Positions 17,959 through 26,604 of a stretch of DNA of 64,000 nucleotides are shown one piece after another (position 1 is the stretch's first letter; each line of letters begins with the position of its first letter). A model generated the notes under the pieces. It made no database searches. It was not told the origin of the DNA and was given only the letters and a program-made list of their open reading frames with translations. The stretch is from an uncultured Collinsella sp. (lineage in GTDB: Bacteria; Actinomycetota; Coriobacteriia; Coriobacteriales; Coriobacteriaceae): contig CATZLI010000003.1 in the NCBI GenBank assembly GCA_958421275.1, forward strand, positions 186,001 through 250,000, in the 5' to 3' direction. The position numbers and the translations under genes were made by a program.

Positions 17959-18002
17959 TTAGTCGGGTTTTCCCTTGACTAACGCCGAACCCATAGTAAC
18001 TT
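17959..18002 (+). promoter_or_regulatory. suf promoter with overlapping inverted-repeat operator
   Basis: -35 TTGACT (17975-17980) and -10 TAACTT (17997-18002) are 16 nt apart. A perfect inverted repeat TTAGTC-N12-GACTAA (17959-17982) overlaps the -35, placed where a divergent Rrf2 repressor would block polymerase. The sequence is seen; the binding is inferred. Confidence 0.5.
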
Positions 18003-18066
18003 TATTCCGAGAAGATTCCTAGGGTTTAGTACACCTATGAGTACACCATATACAGAGAGGGACAGC

Positions 18067-18867
18067 ATGAGCGCAAATCCGCTGCTTTCCATCGAAGGTC
18101 TGACCGCCTCCGTGGACGAGAAGACCATCCTCCACAACGTCAACCTTAACGTCGCCGCCGGCGAGACCCACGTGCTGATGGGACCCAACGGCGCCGGCAA
18201 GTCCACCCTCGGCCACCTGGTCATGGGCGACCCCATCTACACGGTCAACGACGGCCGCATCGTCTTTGACGGCCAAGACATCACCGAGCTCACCACCGAC
18301 AAGCGTTCGCGCGCCGGCCTGTTCCTGAGCTTCCAGGCTCCGGTCGAGATCCCGGGCGTGCCGCTGTCGAGCTTTTTGCGCGCCAGCATCGCCGGCCGCC
18401 CCGGCCTGGAGATGAAGGGCAAGGAGTTCCGCCGTCGCGTCAAGGAGCTCGCGGCCGAGCTCAACATGGACACCGCCTACCTCAACCGCGAGCTGGGCGT
18501 GGGCTTCTCGGGCGGCGAGAAGAAGAAGGTCGAGATGCTCCAGCTCCTGCTGCTGCAGCCCAAGCTCGCCATCCTGGACGAAACCGACTCCGGCCTGGAC
18601 GTCGACGCCCTGTCCACCGTCAGCCACGGCATGGACGCCTACCGCAAGAGCTGCGACGGCTCCATGCTCATCATCACACACAACACGCGCATCCTGGAGC
18701 ACCTGGATGTCGACCGCGTCCACGTTATGGTCAAGGGCCACATCGTGCGCGAGGACGACGCCTCGCTCATCCCCTGGATCGACAAGAACGGCTTTGAGAC
18801 CTTCGAGCGCGAGGCCGCCGAGCAGCGCGCCCAGGCCGAGTCTGCCGCTGCCGAGCAGCAGGCGTAA
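18067..18867 (+). CDS. sufC: Fe-S cluster assembly ATPase SufC
   Basis: 266 residues from ATG 18067 (GAGAGGG upstream; the in-frame ATG at 18037 would add ten unrelated residues). An ABC-type ATPase: Walker A GPNGAGKST (about 42-50), signature FSGGEKKKVE, Walker B KLAILDETDSGLD and the H-loop ITHN. SufC forms the SufBC2D scaffold complex in the cytosol and powers the conformational change needed for cluster assembly. First gene of sufCBDSU; sufB starts 12 nt after its stop. The C-terminal tail is Ala/Glu-rich. Probably controlled by the divergent Rrf2 protein through the site at 17959-17982. Confidence 0.97.
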   Translation: MSANPLLSIEGLTASVDEKTILHNVNLNVAAGETHVLMGPNGAGKSTLGHLVMGDPIYTVNDGRIVFDGQDITELTTDKRSRAGLFLSFQAPVEIPGVPLSSFLRASIAGRPGLEMKGKEFRRRVKELAAELNMDTAYLNRELGVGFSGGEKKKVEMLQLLLLQPKLAILDETDSGLDVDALSTVSHGMDAYRKSCDGSMLIITHNTRILEHLDVDRVHVMVKGHIVREDDASLIPWIDKNGFETFEREAAEQRAQAESAAAEQQA

Positions 18868-18879
18868 AGGGGCGACGCA

Positions 18880-20292
18880 ATGACCAAGAACCGCACCGAG
18901 GTCGCGGACATCGACCGCAGCCTCTACGACTTCACCTATGGCGAGGAGGGATTCGAGCGCCTCGACGCCGGCATCACGCCCGACATCGTGCGCGAGATCA
19001 GCGCCAAAAAGGACGAGCCGCAGTGGATGCTCGACCTGCGCTTAAAGTCCCTCGAAATCTTCAACCGCTTCCCGGATCCGACGTGGGGCCCCTCCATCGA
19101 GGGCCTGGACATGGATAACATCGTCACCTACGTCAAGCCCAACACCGACCAAAAGCACGACTGGGAGTCGGTGCCCGACGACATCAAGAACACCTTTGAG
19201 CGCCTGGGCATCCCCGAGGCCGAGCGCAGCTACCTGGCAGGCGTCGGTGCTCAGTACGACTCCGAGCTCGTCTACCACAACATGCAGGACACCGCGTCCA
19301 AGATGGGCATCGTGTACTCCGGTATTGAGGAAGCCCTGCACGACCCGCAGTGGGAACCGCTCATCCACGAGAAGTTCATGACGCTCATCCCGCCCACCGA
19401 CCACAAGTTTGCGGCCCTACACGGCGCCGTGTGGTCGGGCGGCTCGTTTGTCTACGTTCCCAAGGGCACCAAGTTGGACTTCCCGCTGCAGAGCTACTTC
19501 CGCCTCAACGCCAAGGGCGCCGGCCAGTTTGAGCACACGCTCATCATCGTCGAGGACGATGCCGACCTGCACTTTATCGAGGGTTGCTCCGCGCCCAAGT
19601 ACAACGTGGCAAACCTCCACGCCGGCGCCGTCGAGCTCTTTGTGGGCAAGCGTGCGCACCTGCGCTACTCGACCATCGAGAACTGGTCCAAGAACATGTA
19701 CAACCTCAACACCAAGCGTGCGCGCGTGGACGAGGACGGCGACATCGAGTGGATCAGCGGCTCCTTCGGCAGCCACGTGGGCTACCTCTACCCCATGAGC
19801 GTGCTCAATGGCCGCCGCGCCCGCTCGAGCTTTACCGGCATCACCTTTGCCGGCGCCGGTCAGAACCTCGACACCGGCTGCAAGGTCGTGCTCAACGCGC
19901 CTGAGACCTCGGCAACGGTCGAGACCAAGGGTATCTCCAAGAGCGGCGGCATCCAGACGTTCCGCAGCTCCATCGTGGCCACGCCCAAGGCCGAGGGCTC
20001 CAAGGCAACCGTGAGCTGCCAGTCGCTCATGCTCGACGACCAGAGCCGATCCGACACCATCCCGGCCATGGACATCCGCGCCAAGAACGTCGACATCGGC
20101 CACGAGGCCACCATCGGCCGCATCGGCGACGACAAGGTGTTCTACCTGATGAGCCGCGGCATCTCGGAGGAAGAGGCCCGCACCATGATCGTCAACGGCT
20201 TTGCCAACCCGGTCTCCAAGGAGCTGCCGTTGGAGTATGCCGTCGAGATGAACAACCTGATCAAGCTCGAGATGGAAGGAGCGATCGGATAA
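18880..20292 (+). CDS. sufB: Fe-S cluster assembly scaffold SufB
   Basis: 470 residues, full length for SufB. Conserved blocks include GAVWSGGSFVYVPKG, QFEHTLIIVEDDA, FIEGCSAP and the C-terminal RGISEEEARTMIVNGFA with the beta-helix core between. SufB receives persulfide sulfur and builds clusters together with SufC and SufD. Its TAA stop overlaps the sufD ATG (TAATG at 20290-20294), giving tight translational coupling. High GC and strongly biased codons are typical of a well-expressed housekeeping operon. Confidence 0.97.
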   Translation: MTKNRTEVADIDRSLYDFTYGEEGFERLDAGITPDIVREISAKKDEPQWMLDLRLKSLEIFNRFPDPTWGPSIEGLDMDNIVTYVKPNTDQKHDWESVPDDIKNTFERLGIPEAERSYLAGVGAQYDSELVYHNMQDTASKMGIVYSGIEEALHDPQWEPLIHEKFMTLIPPTDHKFAALHGAVWSGGSFVYVPKGTKLDFPLQSYFRLNAKGAGQFEHTLIIVEDDADLHFIEGCSAPKYNVANLHAGAVELFVGKRAHLRYSTIENWSKNMYNLNTKRARVDEDGDIEWISGSFGSHVGYLYPMSVLNGRRARSSFTGITFAGAGQNLDTGCKVVLNAPETSATVETKGISKSGGIQTFRSSIVATPKAEGSKATVSCQSLMLDDQSRSDTIPAMDIRAKNVDIGHEATIGRIGDDKVFYLMSRGISEEEARTMIVNGFANPVSKELPLEYAVEMNNLIKLEMEGAIG

Positions 20293-21563
20293 TGAAACAG
20301 ACCACCAACACCGCTGCTACCACCCTTGAGCAGGTCAATGCGATGCCGGCTGCCACTTGGGGTTGGCTCAAGATGAACCAGACCAAGCTCGAGCTCTCTG
20401 ACGAGCTTGCCGCCGCTCCCACCGAGGCCGTTGAGGTCGAGGGCTTGGACGAGCAGTTTACTGGCGTGGCAGACGCGTTCGAAGCCGCCATGGACACCAT
20501 GGCCGAGCGCTTCCCCGAGCGCCGCGCCTCCGCCCCCGGCGACGCCGCCGACCGCGCCCGCATCACGCCCGAGACCGAGCTCGACGTGCCCGCCACCTCC
20601 ATCTACCAGGCCGGCGCCATCAAGCTCGAGGAGGAGCTCTCCCCTGCCGAGGCCTTCGAGACTGGCATGGGCGAGGCTGCCTACACTTACCTGGCCGACC
20701 ACGCCACCAAGCGCGTCGTCATCGATGTGCCCGCATACAAGCACGCCACGGTTACCGTGCGCGTGAGTGGCGTCGACGCTGCCGCGGCCATCGCCGCCAT
20801 CGATGTCGTCGCCCGTCCGCAGGCAACGCTCGACCTGCGCATAGCCCTGGACTCCCCCGTTGCCGGCCAAGGCGTCGTGGGCTCCGCGCTACGCGTGTGC
20901 GCCCACGAGTACGTCACCGTCAACGTGACCTGCACGCAGACGCTCGACGATAGCTGGATCGCGCTCGACGACACCGGCCTGTTCCTGGACGAGGGCGCGC
21001 GCGTCAACGTGCAGCACACCGTCCTGGGTGCTGGCGCCAGCGCCACCGGCCTTGCCGGCGACCTGCTGGGCGATACCGCCAAGGTGACGATCGATACCGA
21101 TTACCTGGGCGCCCGCGAGCAGGTGCGCGACTTTAACTACGAGCTGCGCCACCGCGGCCGCAAGACCGAGTGCGAGATCGACGCCAACGGCGTGCTGACC
21201 GGCACGTCCAAGAAAGTCTACCGTGGCACCATCGACCTCGTGCACGGCTGCAAGGGCGCAACCGGCACCGAGCGCGAGACGGTGCTTTTGGCCAACAAGG
21301 GCGTCGACAACAAGACCGTTCCCGTCATTCTATGCGACGAGGACGACGTCGCCGGCAACCACGGCGCCACCATCGGTCATGTCCGCGACGAGCAGCTGTT
21401 CTACCTCGCCTGCCGTGGCCTTGACCAAAACGCCGCCGAGGACCTGTTCATTCGCGCCAAGCTGGAGGACGCCGCGCTTTCCGCCACCGACGAGCGCACC
21501 CGCGCAGCCGTCGTCCGCTTGGGCAACAACCTGATCAACAACTTTGAAGAGGAGCTCGCATGA
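20292..21563 (+). CDS. sufD: Fe-S cluster assembly protein SufD
   Basis: 423 residues; the start overlaps the sufB stop by one base. The N-terminus (AMPAATWGWLKMN) and C-terminus (CDEDDVAGNHGATIGHVRDEQLFYLACRGL) match SufD, the paralogue of SufB that forms the beta-helical partner of the SufBC2D complex. The conserved His in GNHGATIG, implicated in cluster assembly, is present. The middle is divergent, as is usual for SufD. The last four bases overlap the sufS start (ATGA). Confidence 0.95.
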   Translation: MKQTTNTAATTLEQVNAMPAATWGWLKMNQTKLELSDELAAAPTEAVEVEGLDEQFTGVADAFEAAMDTMAERFPERRASAPGDAADRARITPETELDVPATSIYQAGAIKLEEELSPAEAFETGMGEAAYTYLADHATKRVVIDVPAYKHATVTVRVSGVDAAAAIAAIDVVARPQATLDLRIALDSPVAGQGVVGSALRVCAHEYVTVNVTCTQTLDDSWIALDDTGLFLDEGARVNVQHTVLGAGASATGLAGDLLGDTAKVTIDTDYLGAREQVRDFNYELRHRGRKTECEIDANGVLTGTSKKVYRGTIDLVHGCKGATGTERETVLLANKGVDNKTVPVILCDEDDVAGNHGATIGHVRDEQLFYLACRGLDQNAAEDLFIRAKLEDAALSATDERTRAAVVRLGNNLINNFEEELA

Positions 21564-22885
21564 TCGACACCGAGCACGTTAAATGCGATACCTGTACCGC
21601 ACCGGAGCCTATGGAGCTCGACGCCAGTGACGAGGCCTCGCGCGGCTGGCCTACCGTCGACATCGAGACCAATCCCTACAAGGCACAGTTCCCGCTTTTC
21701 CAGCAGCACCCCGAGATCGCCTTCCTCGATAGTGCCGCCACCGCGCAGCGCCCCGCCTGCGTGCTCGACGCCGAGCATGACTTCTATCAGCGCATGAACG
21801 CCAACCCCCTGCGCGGCCTGTACTCACTGTCCGTCGAGGCCACCGGCGCCATCGCGAAGGTCCGCCAGCAGATCGCCGACCTCATCGGCGCCTCACAGGC
21901 CAACGAGGTCGTCTTCACCCGTAACACGAGCGAGTCGCTCAACCTGGTCGCCAAGAGCTTTGCACCCACGGTGCTCGAGCCCGGTGACGAGGTCGTCATC
22001 ACCATCATGGAGCACCACTCCAACCTGATTCCGTGGCAGCAGGTCTGCCGCGAGACCGGCGCCAAGCTCGTCTACCTCTACCCCACCAAGACTGGCCAGC
22101 TCACCACCGAGGAGGTTCTTGCCAAGGTTGGTCCCAAGACCAAGATTCTGGCCGTGGGTCAGGTTTCTAACGTGCTGGGCGTCGAGAACCCGGTCAAGAA
22201 CCTCGGCAAGCTCGTCCACAAGTACGGCGGCTATCTGGTCGTCGACGGCGCGCAGTCGCTGCCGCACATGCCGGTCGATGTGGCCGACCTGGGAGCCGAC
22301 TTCTTTGCCTTTAGCGCACACAAGGCCATGGGCCCCATGGGCATCGGCGTGCTGTGGGGCAAGATGGACCTGCTGAACGCCATGCCGCCCATGCTCACCG
22401 GTGGCGAGATGATCGACTCTGTCACCGAGCAGGACGCCGTCTGGGCGCCCGTCCCCGAGAAGTTCGAGGCCGGCACGCAGGACGCCGCCGGCATCTTCGC
22501 CACGGGCGCCGCCCTTGATTACCTGGTCAACACGGTGGGTTACGAGAACATCCAGGCCCGCGAGCAGGCACTCGTCCACTATCTGATGGGCGAACTCATG
22601 CAGCTCGACTTTGTCCAAATCATCGGTTCCATCTACTGGGACAACCACCACGGCGTTGTGAGCTTTAACGTCAAGGGAATTCACCCGCACGACGTCGCGA
22701 GCATCATGGACATGGACGGCGTCTGCATCCGCGCCGGCCACCACTGCGCACAGCCGCTGCTCACCTGGCTGGGCGTCGAGAACCTTGCCTGCTGCCGCGC
22801 CAGCGTGGCCTTCTACAACGACAAGGCCGACATCGACAAGTTCATCGCCGGCCTGCATCACGTTTGGAGCACGTTCAATGGGTAA
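21560..22885 (+). CDS. sufS: Cysteine desulfurase SufS
   Basis: 441 residues, class II (SufS/CsdA) cysteine desulfurase. Visible features: an N-terminal extension of about 45 residues rich in acidic residues, TRNTSESLNLVA, EHHSNLIPW, the PLP lysine in FSAHKAMGPMGIGVLWG, and the catalytic cysteine loop RAGHHCAQPLL. It removes sulfur from L-cysteine and passes it to SufU. Start ATG overlaps the sufD stop by 4 bases; sufU begins inside its last 8 bases, so all five genes are translationally coupled. Confidence 0.96.
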   Translation: MIDTEHVKCDTCTAPEPMELDASDEASRGWPTVDIETNPYKAQFPLFQQHPEIAFLDSAATAQRPACVLDAEHDFYQRMNANPLRGLYSLSVEATGAIAKVRQQIADLIGASQANEVVFTRNTSESLNLVAKSFAPTVLEPGDEVVITIMEHHSNLIPWQQVCRETGAKLVYLYPTKTGQLTTEEVLAKVGPKTKILAVGQVSNVLGVENPVKNLGKLVHKYGGYLVVDGAQSLPHMPVDVADLGADFFAFSAHKAMGPMGIGVLWGKMDLLNAMPPMLTGGEMIDSVTEQDAVWAPVPEKFEAGTQDAAGIFATGAALDYLVNTVGYENIQAREQALVHYLMGELMQLDFVQIIGSIYWDNHHGVVSFNVKGIHPHDVASIMDMDGVCIRAGHHCAQPLLTWLGVENLACCRASVAFYNDKADIDKFIAGLHHVWSTFNG

Positions 22886-23312
22886 TCTGTACACCTCCAC
22901 CACGTTTATGGAGCACAACTCGCACCCAGACTATAAGTACGAGATGGATGCTCCCACGCACGAGCACGACGGCATCAACCCCAGCTGCGGAGACGAGCTC
23001 ACTCTGCAGCTGCGTGTCGAGAACAACGTGATCGAGGAGGCCTCCTTTACCGGCCACGGCTGCGCCATCAGCCAGGCCAGTGCCGACATCATGGCCGATC
23101 TCATCACCGGCGAGACCGTCGAGGAAGCTCGCCGCCTGGCAGAGCTCTTCCTCGCCATGATCCGCGGCGAGAAGCTCTCCGAGGAGGACCTGGAAGACCT
23201 GGACGAAGCCGCCCAGCTCCAGGACATCTCGCACATGCCCGCCCGCGTCAAATGCGCCGAGCTCGCCTGGCGCACCCTCGACGGCATGCTCGAGGGGCGA
23301 AATAATCAGTAG
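22878..23312 (+). CDS. sufU: SufU-type sulfur transfer/scaffold protein
   Basis: 144 residues from ATG 22878, 8 bases inside the sufS end; a longer open frame upstream is only the shadow of sufS. It has the SufU/IscU cysteines: NPSCGDEL, GHGCAISQASADIM and ARVKCAELAW, plus the insertion between the second and third cysteines (TVEEARRLAELFLAMIRGE) that distinguishes SufU from IscU. In Gram-positives SufU is a zinc-dependent sulfurtransferase accepting persulfide from SufS. Last gene of the operon, followed by a terminator at 23341-23377. Confidence 0.95.
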   Translation: MGNLYTSTTFMEHNSHPDYKYEMDAPTHEHDGINPSCGDELTLQLRVENNVIEEASFTGHGCAISQASADIMADLITGETVEEARRLAELFLAMIRGEKLSEEDLEDLDEAAQLQDISHMPARVKCAELAWRTLDGMLEGRNNQ

Positions 23313-23340
23313 TACTTGTCCCAAATCTTAGGATTTTTGT

Positions 23341-23377
23341 TGGCCGAATCGCTTGACAAGAGTGGTTCGGCCATTTT
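23341..23377. terminator. Bidirectional terminator between sufU and the RAYT gene
   Basis: TGGCCGAA and TTCGGCCA form a stem with a loop of about 17 nt, followed by TTTTCT on the plus strand; on the minus strand a T-rich stretch (ACAAAAATCC complement side) follows the same stem. It ends both the suf transcript and the convergent transposase-like gene, whose stop is at 23378. Confidence 0.7.
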
Positions 23378-24187
23378 CTATTCCGAGAGCTCAGTCTGTG
23401 CCTTCACCCGCGCATAAGCGCGCACGATACGAGAGACGGTACTTTTGCCAATCCCGGTATACCGCTCAATCTGGCGCACCGTAAAGCCGGCATTGTTCAA
23501 TCCAACAATAACGGTATCGCGCTGCGCCGTCGGTGCAGTTTTAACCCCGTTGAGCGGCACGCCCAGGCGCTTCGCCATCTTGTCGGCAAAGGCGTGGCGT
23601 TCCCACTCTGTCTCTTTCATATCGCGCAGCGCCGGTTCGCCGCCGTCGGGCGTCGAAAGCGAATAGGCAATAAAGCCCTCGGCAGAACCAAAAAGCTCAA
23701 GCACGCAAGAAGGATCAGAAAATCCCCTCGCGACATCGGCCGCGTCACCGTCGTAAGCGCACAAATGCTCCGGAAAGCTGCTCCAGGGATAACGCTCAAT
23801 AAGACTGATGCCCGCCTCCTGCGGATCGGCGTGAACGGAGCGAATAGCCTCCATCACCTGCCAGTCGGTATCGAGCGAGCGCCGGTCAAAACGGTTCTGG
23901 AACAGATGCCCTGTGCGCCCCGTGCGTTTATTGAACCGCCGCGCGTACGTCAAAAGCAGCCGGTGCATCGCCGCGCTCATCGCATCCTCGTAATCTGCAA
24001 GCACCAGACGCACGTGATTGCCCATAAGGCACCAGGCGATAACCGTCACGCCCGCCTTGCGGCAGCACTCACGCATCAGCTCCAAGAACTCCCACCGGTC
24101 TTCATCGCCCTCAAAGATGAGCTGCTTGCCCGTACCGCGGGCACAGACATGGTAAAAGCCGGTAACCGTTCTCCAAACGCGCTGCAT
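23378..24187 (-). CDS. REP-associated tyrosine transposase-like protein (RAYT) with altered HUH motif
   Basis: 269 residues from ATG 24187 (GGGAG upstream). The open frame extends to 24400 without a site. The N-terminal Y1 transposase domain: HVCARGTGKQLIF, AWCLMGNHVRLVLAD (residues 51-65), and the presumed catalytic Tyr81 in TYARRFNKRTGRTGHLFQNRF. The usual HUH pair (NHVHLL) reads H58-V-R60, so the second metal-binding His is replaced by Arg. The C-terminal 60 residues (TVRQIERYTGIGKSTVSRIV) look like a helix-turn-helix. RAYTs are single-copy, not flanked by IS ends, and linked to REP hairpins; this window carries several such hairpins. It may be catalytically impaired or use a different metal geometry. 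Confidence 0.82.
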   Translation of the reverse strand: MQRVWRTVTGFYHVCARGTGKQLIFEGDEDRWEFLELMRECCRKAGVTVIAWCLMGNHVRLVLADYEDAMSAAMHRLLLTYARRFNKRTGRTGHLFQNRFDRRSLDTDWQVMEAIRSVHADPQEAGISLIERYPWSSFPEHLCAYDGDAADVARGFSDPSCVLELFGSAEGFIAYSLSTPDGGEPALRDMKETEWERHAFADKMAKRLGVPLNGVKTAPTAQRDTVIVGLNNAGFTVRQIERYTGIGKSTVSRIVRAYARVKAQTELSE

Positions 24188-24590
24188 GGCGCTCCCTTCG
24201 CCGGGATCTGCTTGCCATCCAATACAGCACGATTGAAGCGTGCCATCAAAACATTCACGCAAAACAATTCGCTCGCGCGGCCAAAGGCAGTAAACAGGCG
24301 GCGAACGGCACCGTTGCAACAGGTCAACCCCTGCAACGCTTACAAAAGCTGACCAAAAGCTTGCCCAAGACGGACCCCCTCTACGGAAGTGCACGACCAC
24401 AGAATATAGAGTTAAACCGTTTCAATTGAAAGTTCCGCGCATCTCGCTACGAAAACTGAGCCGTTCGCCGAATATTCCGTGCATTTCGCGGTATTATAGG
24501 GGCTGCATGTCATGTCCCTTTCGAAGGGTCGCCCGGCAATCGCCAGCCACGGCCCCCAGACGGGACGCCAACACGATAGAGAGGAGAGGC
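24188..24590 (+). promoter_or_regulatory. Leader region of the NifU-like/GGGtGRT operon
   Basis: About 400 bases without a supported gene. A TATTAT at 24492-24497 is the best -10 candidate for the downstream operon; no good -35 is seen. A ribosome site (GGAGAGG) precedes the ATG at 24591. The leader of about 85 nt shows no obvious riboswitch. Confidence 0.3.
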
Positions 24591-25325
24591 ATGCAGTACT
24601 CACAGGAAGTGGAGAACATGTGCCCCGTTGCCAAGGGTGCATACCACGGCCCCGCACCCATCCCCGAGGAGGGCAAGTGGGTCCAGGCTAAGGAGATTTC
24701 CGACATCTCCGGTCTTACGCACGGTGTGGGTTGGTGCGCACCTCAGCAGGGCGCCTGCAAGCTCACGCTGAACGTCAAGGACGGCATCATCGAGGAGGCC
24801 CTCGTTGAGACCATCGGCTGCTCGGGCATGACCCACTCTGCCGCCATGGCTTCCGAGATCCTTCCCGGTAAGACCATCCTCGAGGCCCTCAACACCGACC
24901 TCGTCTGCGACGCCATCAACGTTGCTATGCGCGAGATCTTCCTGCAGATCGTTTACGGCCGCAGCCAGACCGCGTTCTCCGAGGGCGGCCTGCCCGTGGG
25001 CGCCTCCCTCGACGACCTCGGCAAGGGCCTTCGCTCTCAGGTCGGCACCATGTTCGGCACCAAGGCCAAGGGCGCTCGTTACCTCGAGCTCGCTCAGGGC
25101 TACGTCACCCGCATGGCTCTCAACGACAAGAACGAGATCATCGCATTCGAGTTCCTGAACCTCGGCAAGTTCACCGACGCCGTCAAGGCCGGCAAGACCC
25201 CCGAGGAGGCCATCGCTGGCGCTATGGGCCACTATGGTCAGTGGGAGAACGCTGCCAAGTACATCGACCCGCGCACCGACGAGGAGACTCACTCCGTCGC
25301 CAGCGTGTTCCCGGTTCACGAGTAG
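24591..25325 (+). CDS. NifU/IscU-like iron-sulfur scaffold protein paired with GGGtGRT
   Basis: 244 residues from ATG 24591. NifU-N-like features: GWCAPQQGACKLTLNV and ETIGCSGMTHSAAMASEI, with the cysteines placed as in IscU-type scaffolds, but the protein is longer than SufU or IscU and has its own C-terminal region (GQWENAAKYIDPRTDEETHSV). It is followed 18 nt later by the GGGtGRT gene, a conserved partnership in anaerobes. Codon use is extremely biased, suggesting high expression. Probable role: cytosolic Fe-S assembly or storage separate from the SUF system. The exact function of the pair is not established to my knowledge. Confidence 0.85.
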   Translation: MQYSQEVENMCPVAKGAYHGPAPIPEEGKWVQAKEISDISGLTHGVGWCAPQQGACKLTLNVKDGIIEEALVETIGCSGMTHSAAMASEILPGKTILEALNTDLVCDAINVAMREIFLQIVYGRSQTAFSEGGLPVGASLDDLGKGLRSQVGTMFGTKAKGARYLELAQGYVTRMALNDKNEIIAFEFLNLGKFTDAVKAGKTPEEAIAGAMGHYGQWENAAKYIDPRTDEETHSVASVFPVHE

Positions 25326-25343
25326 AAAGGGAGGGAAATAACT

Positions 25344-26348
25344 ATGACTGTTACGTTCGAAGGTTACGAGCGCCGCGCTGACAAGATCAACAAGTGCCTC
25401 GCCGACAACGGCATCGCCTCCCTCGAGGAAGCTCTGCAGATCTGCACCGACAAGGGCTTCAACCCGCGTGAGATCGTCAACAACACCCAGTCCATCGCCT
25501 TCCAGAATGCCGAGTGGGCCTACACCCTCGGTTGCGCTCTCGCTGTCAAGCGTGGCGCCAAGTCCGCTTCTGAGGCTGCCGCCATCATCGGCGAGGGCAT
25601 CCAGGCCTTCACCGTTCCCGGCTCCGTCGCCGAGGACCGCAAGGTCGGTCTGGGCCACGGCAACCTGGGCGCTATGCTGCTCTCCGACGACACCGAGTGC
25701 TTCGCCTTCCTGGCCGGTCACGAGTCCTTCGCTGCCGCTGAGGGTGCTATCGGCCTGGCTCTGAACGCCAACAAGGCTCGCAAGAAGCCGCTGCGCGTCA
25801 TCCTCAACGGTCTGGGCAAGGACGCTGCTCAGATCATCGCCCGCATCAACGGCTTCACCTACGTGAAGACCCAGTTCGACTACTTCACGGGCGAGCTCAA
25901 GGTCGTCGAGACCATCCCCTACTCCGATGGTCCCCGCGCCGCCGTCAACTGCTACGGCGCCGACGACGTCCGCGAGGGCGTTGCCATCATGTGGCACGAG
26001 AACGTCGACATCTCGATCACCGGTAACTCCACCAACCCCACGCGCTTCCAGCACCCCGTCGCTGGCACCTACAAGAAGGAGCGCCTCGAGGCTGGCAAGA
26101 AGTACTTCTCCGTCGCTTCTGGTGGCGGCACTGGCCGTACCCTGCACCCGGACAACATGGGCGCCGGCCCTGCCTCTTACGGCATGACCGACACCATGGG
26201 CCGTATGCACTCCGACGCCCAGTTCGCCGGTTCTTCCTCCGTGCCTGCGCACGTCGACATGATGGGTCTCATCGGCATGGGCAACAACCCCATGGTCGGT
26301 GCCACCGTCGCCTGCGCTGTCGCCGTCGAGGAGGCCCTCAAGGCCTAA
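25344..26348 (+). CDS. GGGtGRT protein
   Basis: 334 residues. Contains the name-giving motif SGGGTGRTLHPDNM at about residues 255-268, with FEGYERRADKINKCL at the start and MIGLIGMGNNPMVGATVACAVAVEEAL-type Gly-rich sequence at the end (MMGLIGMGNNPM). No signal peptide or transmembrane segment. Family function is unknown, but it is regularly found beside a NifU-like protein, as here, so a role in Fe-S metabolism is likely. Strong codon bias matches the upstream gene. A strong terminator follows at 26384-26417. Confidence 0.9.
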   Translation: MTVTFEGYERRADKINKCLADNGIASLEEALQICTDKGFNPREIVNNTQSIAFQNAEWAYTLGCALAVKRGAKSASEAAAIIGEGIQAFTVPGSVAEDRKVGLGHGNLGAMLLSDDTECFAFLAGHESFAAAEGAIGLALNANKARKKPLRVILNGLGKDAAQIIARINGFTYVKTQFDYFTGELKVVETIPYSDGPRAAVNCYGADDVREGVAIMWHENVDISITGNSTNPTRFQHPVAGTYKKERLEAGKKYFSVASGGGTGRTLHPDNMGAGPASYGMTDTMGRMHSDAQFAGSSSVPAHVDMMGLIGMGNNPMVGATVACAVAVEEALKA

Positions 26349-26383
26349 TCGCGCCCGCGCGATGCTCATATAGTTGAGCTTTG

Positions 26384-26417
26384 GAGCCGCTACCCACCCG
26401 GGTAGCGGCTCTTTTTG
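26384..26417 (+). terminator. Terminator of the NifU-like/GGGtGRT operon
   Basis: GAGCCGCTACCC (26384-26395) pairs with GGGTAGCGGCTC (26400-26411), a 12-bp stem with a 4-nt loop, followed by TTTTTG. Classical intrinsic terminator. Confidence 0.93.
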
Positions 26418-26604
26418 TTTGCGCTGTCGCAGGGTAGCTAATGCCGATATATCAGCTGGGGCGAAATACAAGATGTGATGAGATGGAGCGTCAGAGCGTC
26501 CATGACACCCACCTGCCATATTTGCCCTTTACCGATTTGCCGGGTCTTTGCGGCCCCATTGCCGATCACCCGTGCGACAATGCGCCGGACGAGAAAGGAA
26601 TCCG

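Noticed and set aside
24600..26519. A 639-codon open frame on the minus strand across the NifU-like and GGGtGRT genes
   Set aside because: It is a shadow of strongly codon-biased genes on the plus strand, is Val/Gly/Asp-rich with no domain, and has no ribosome site.
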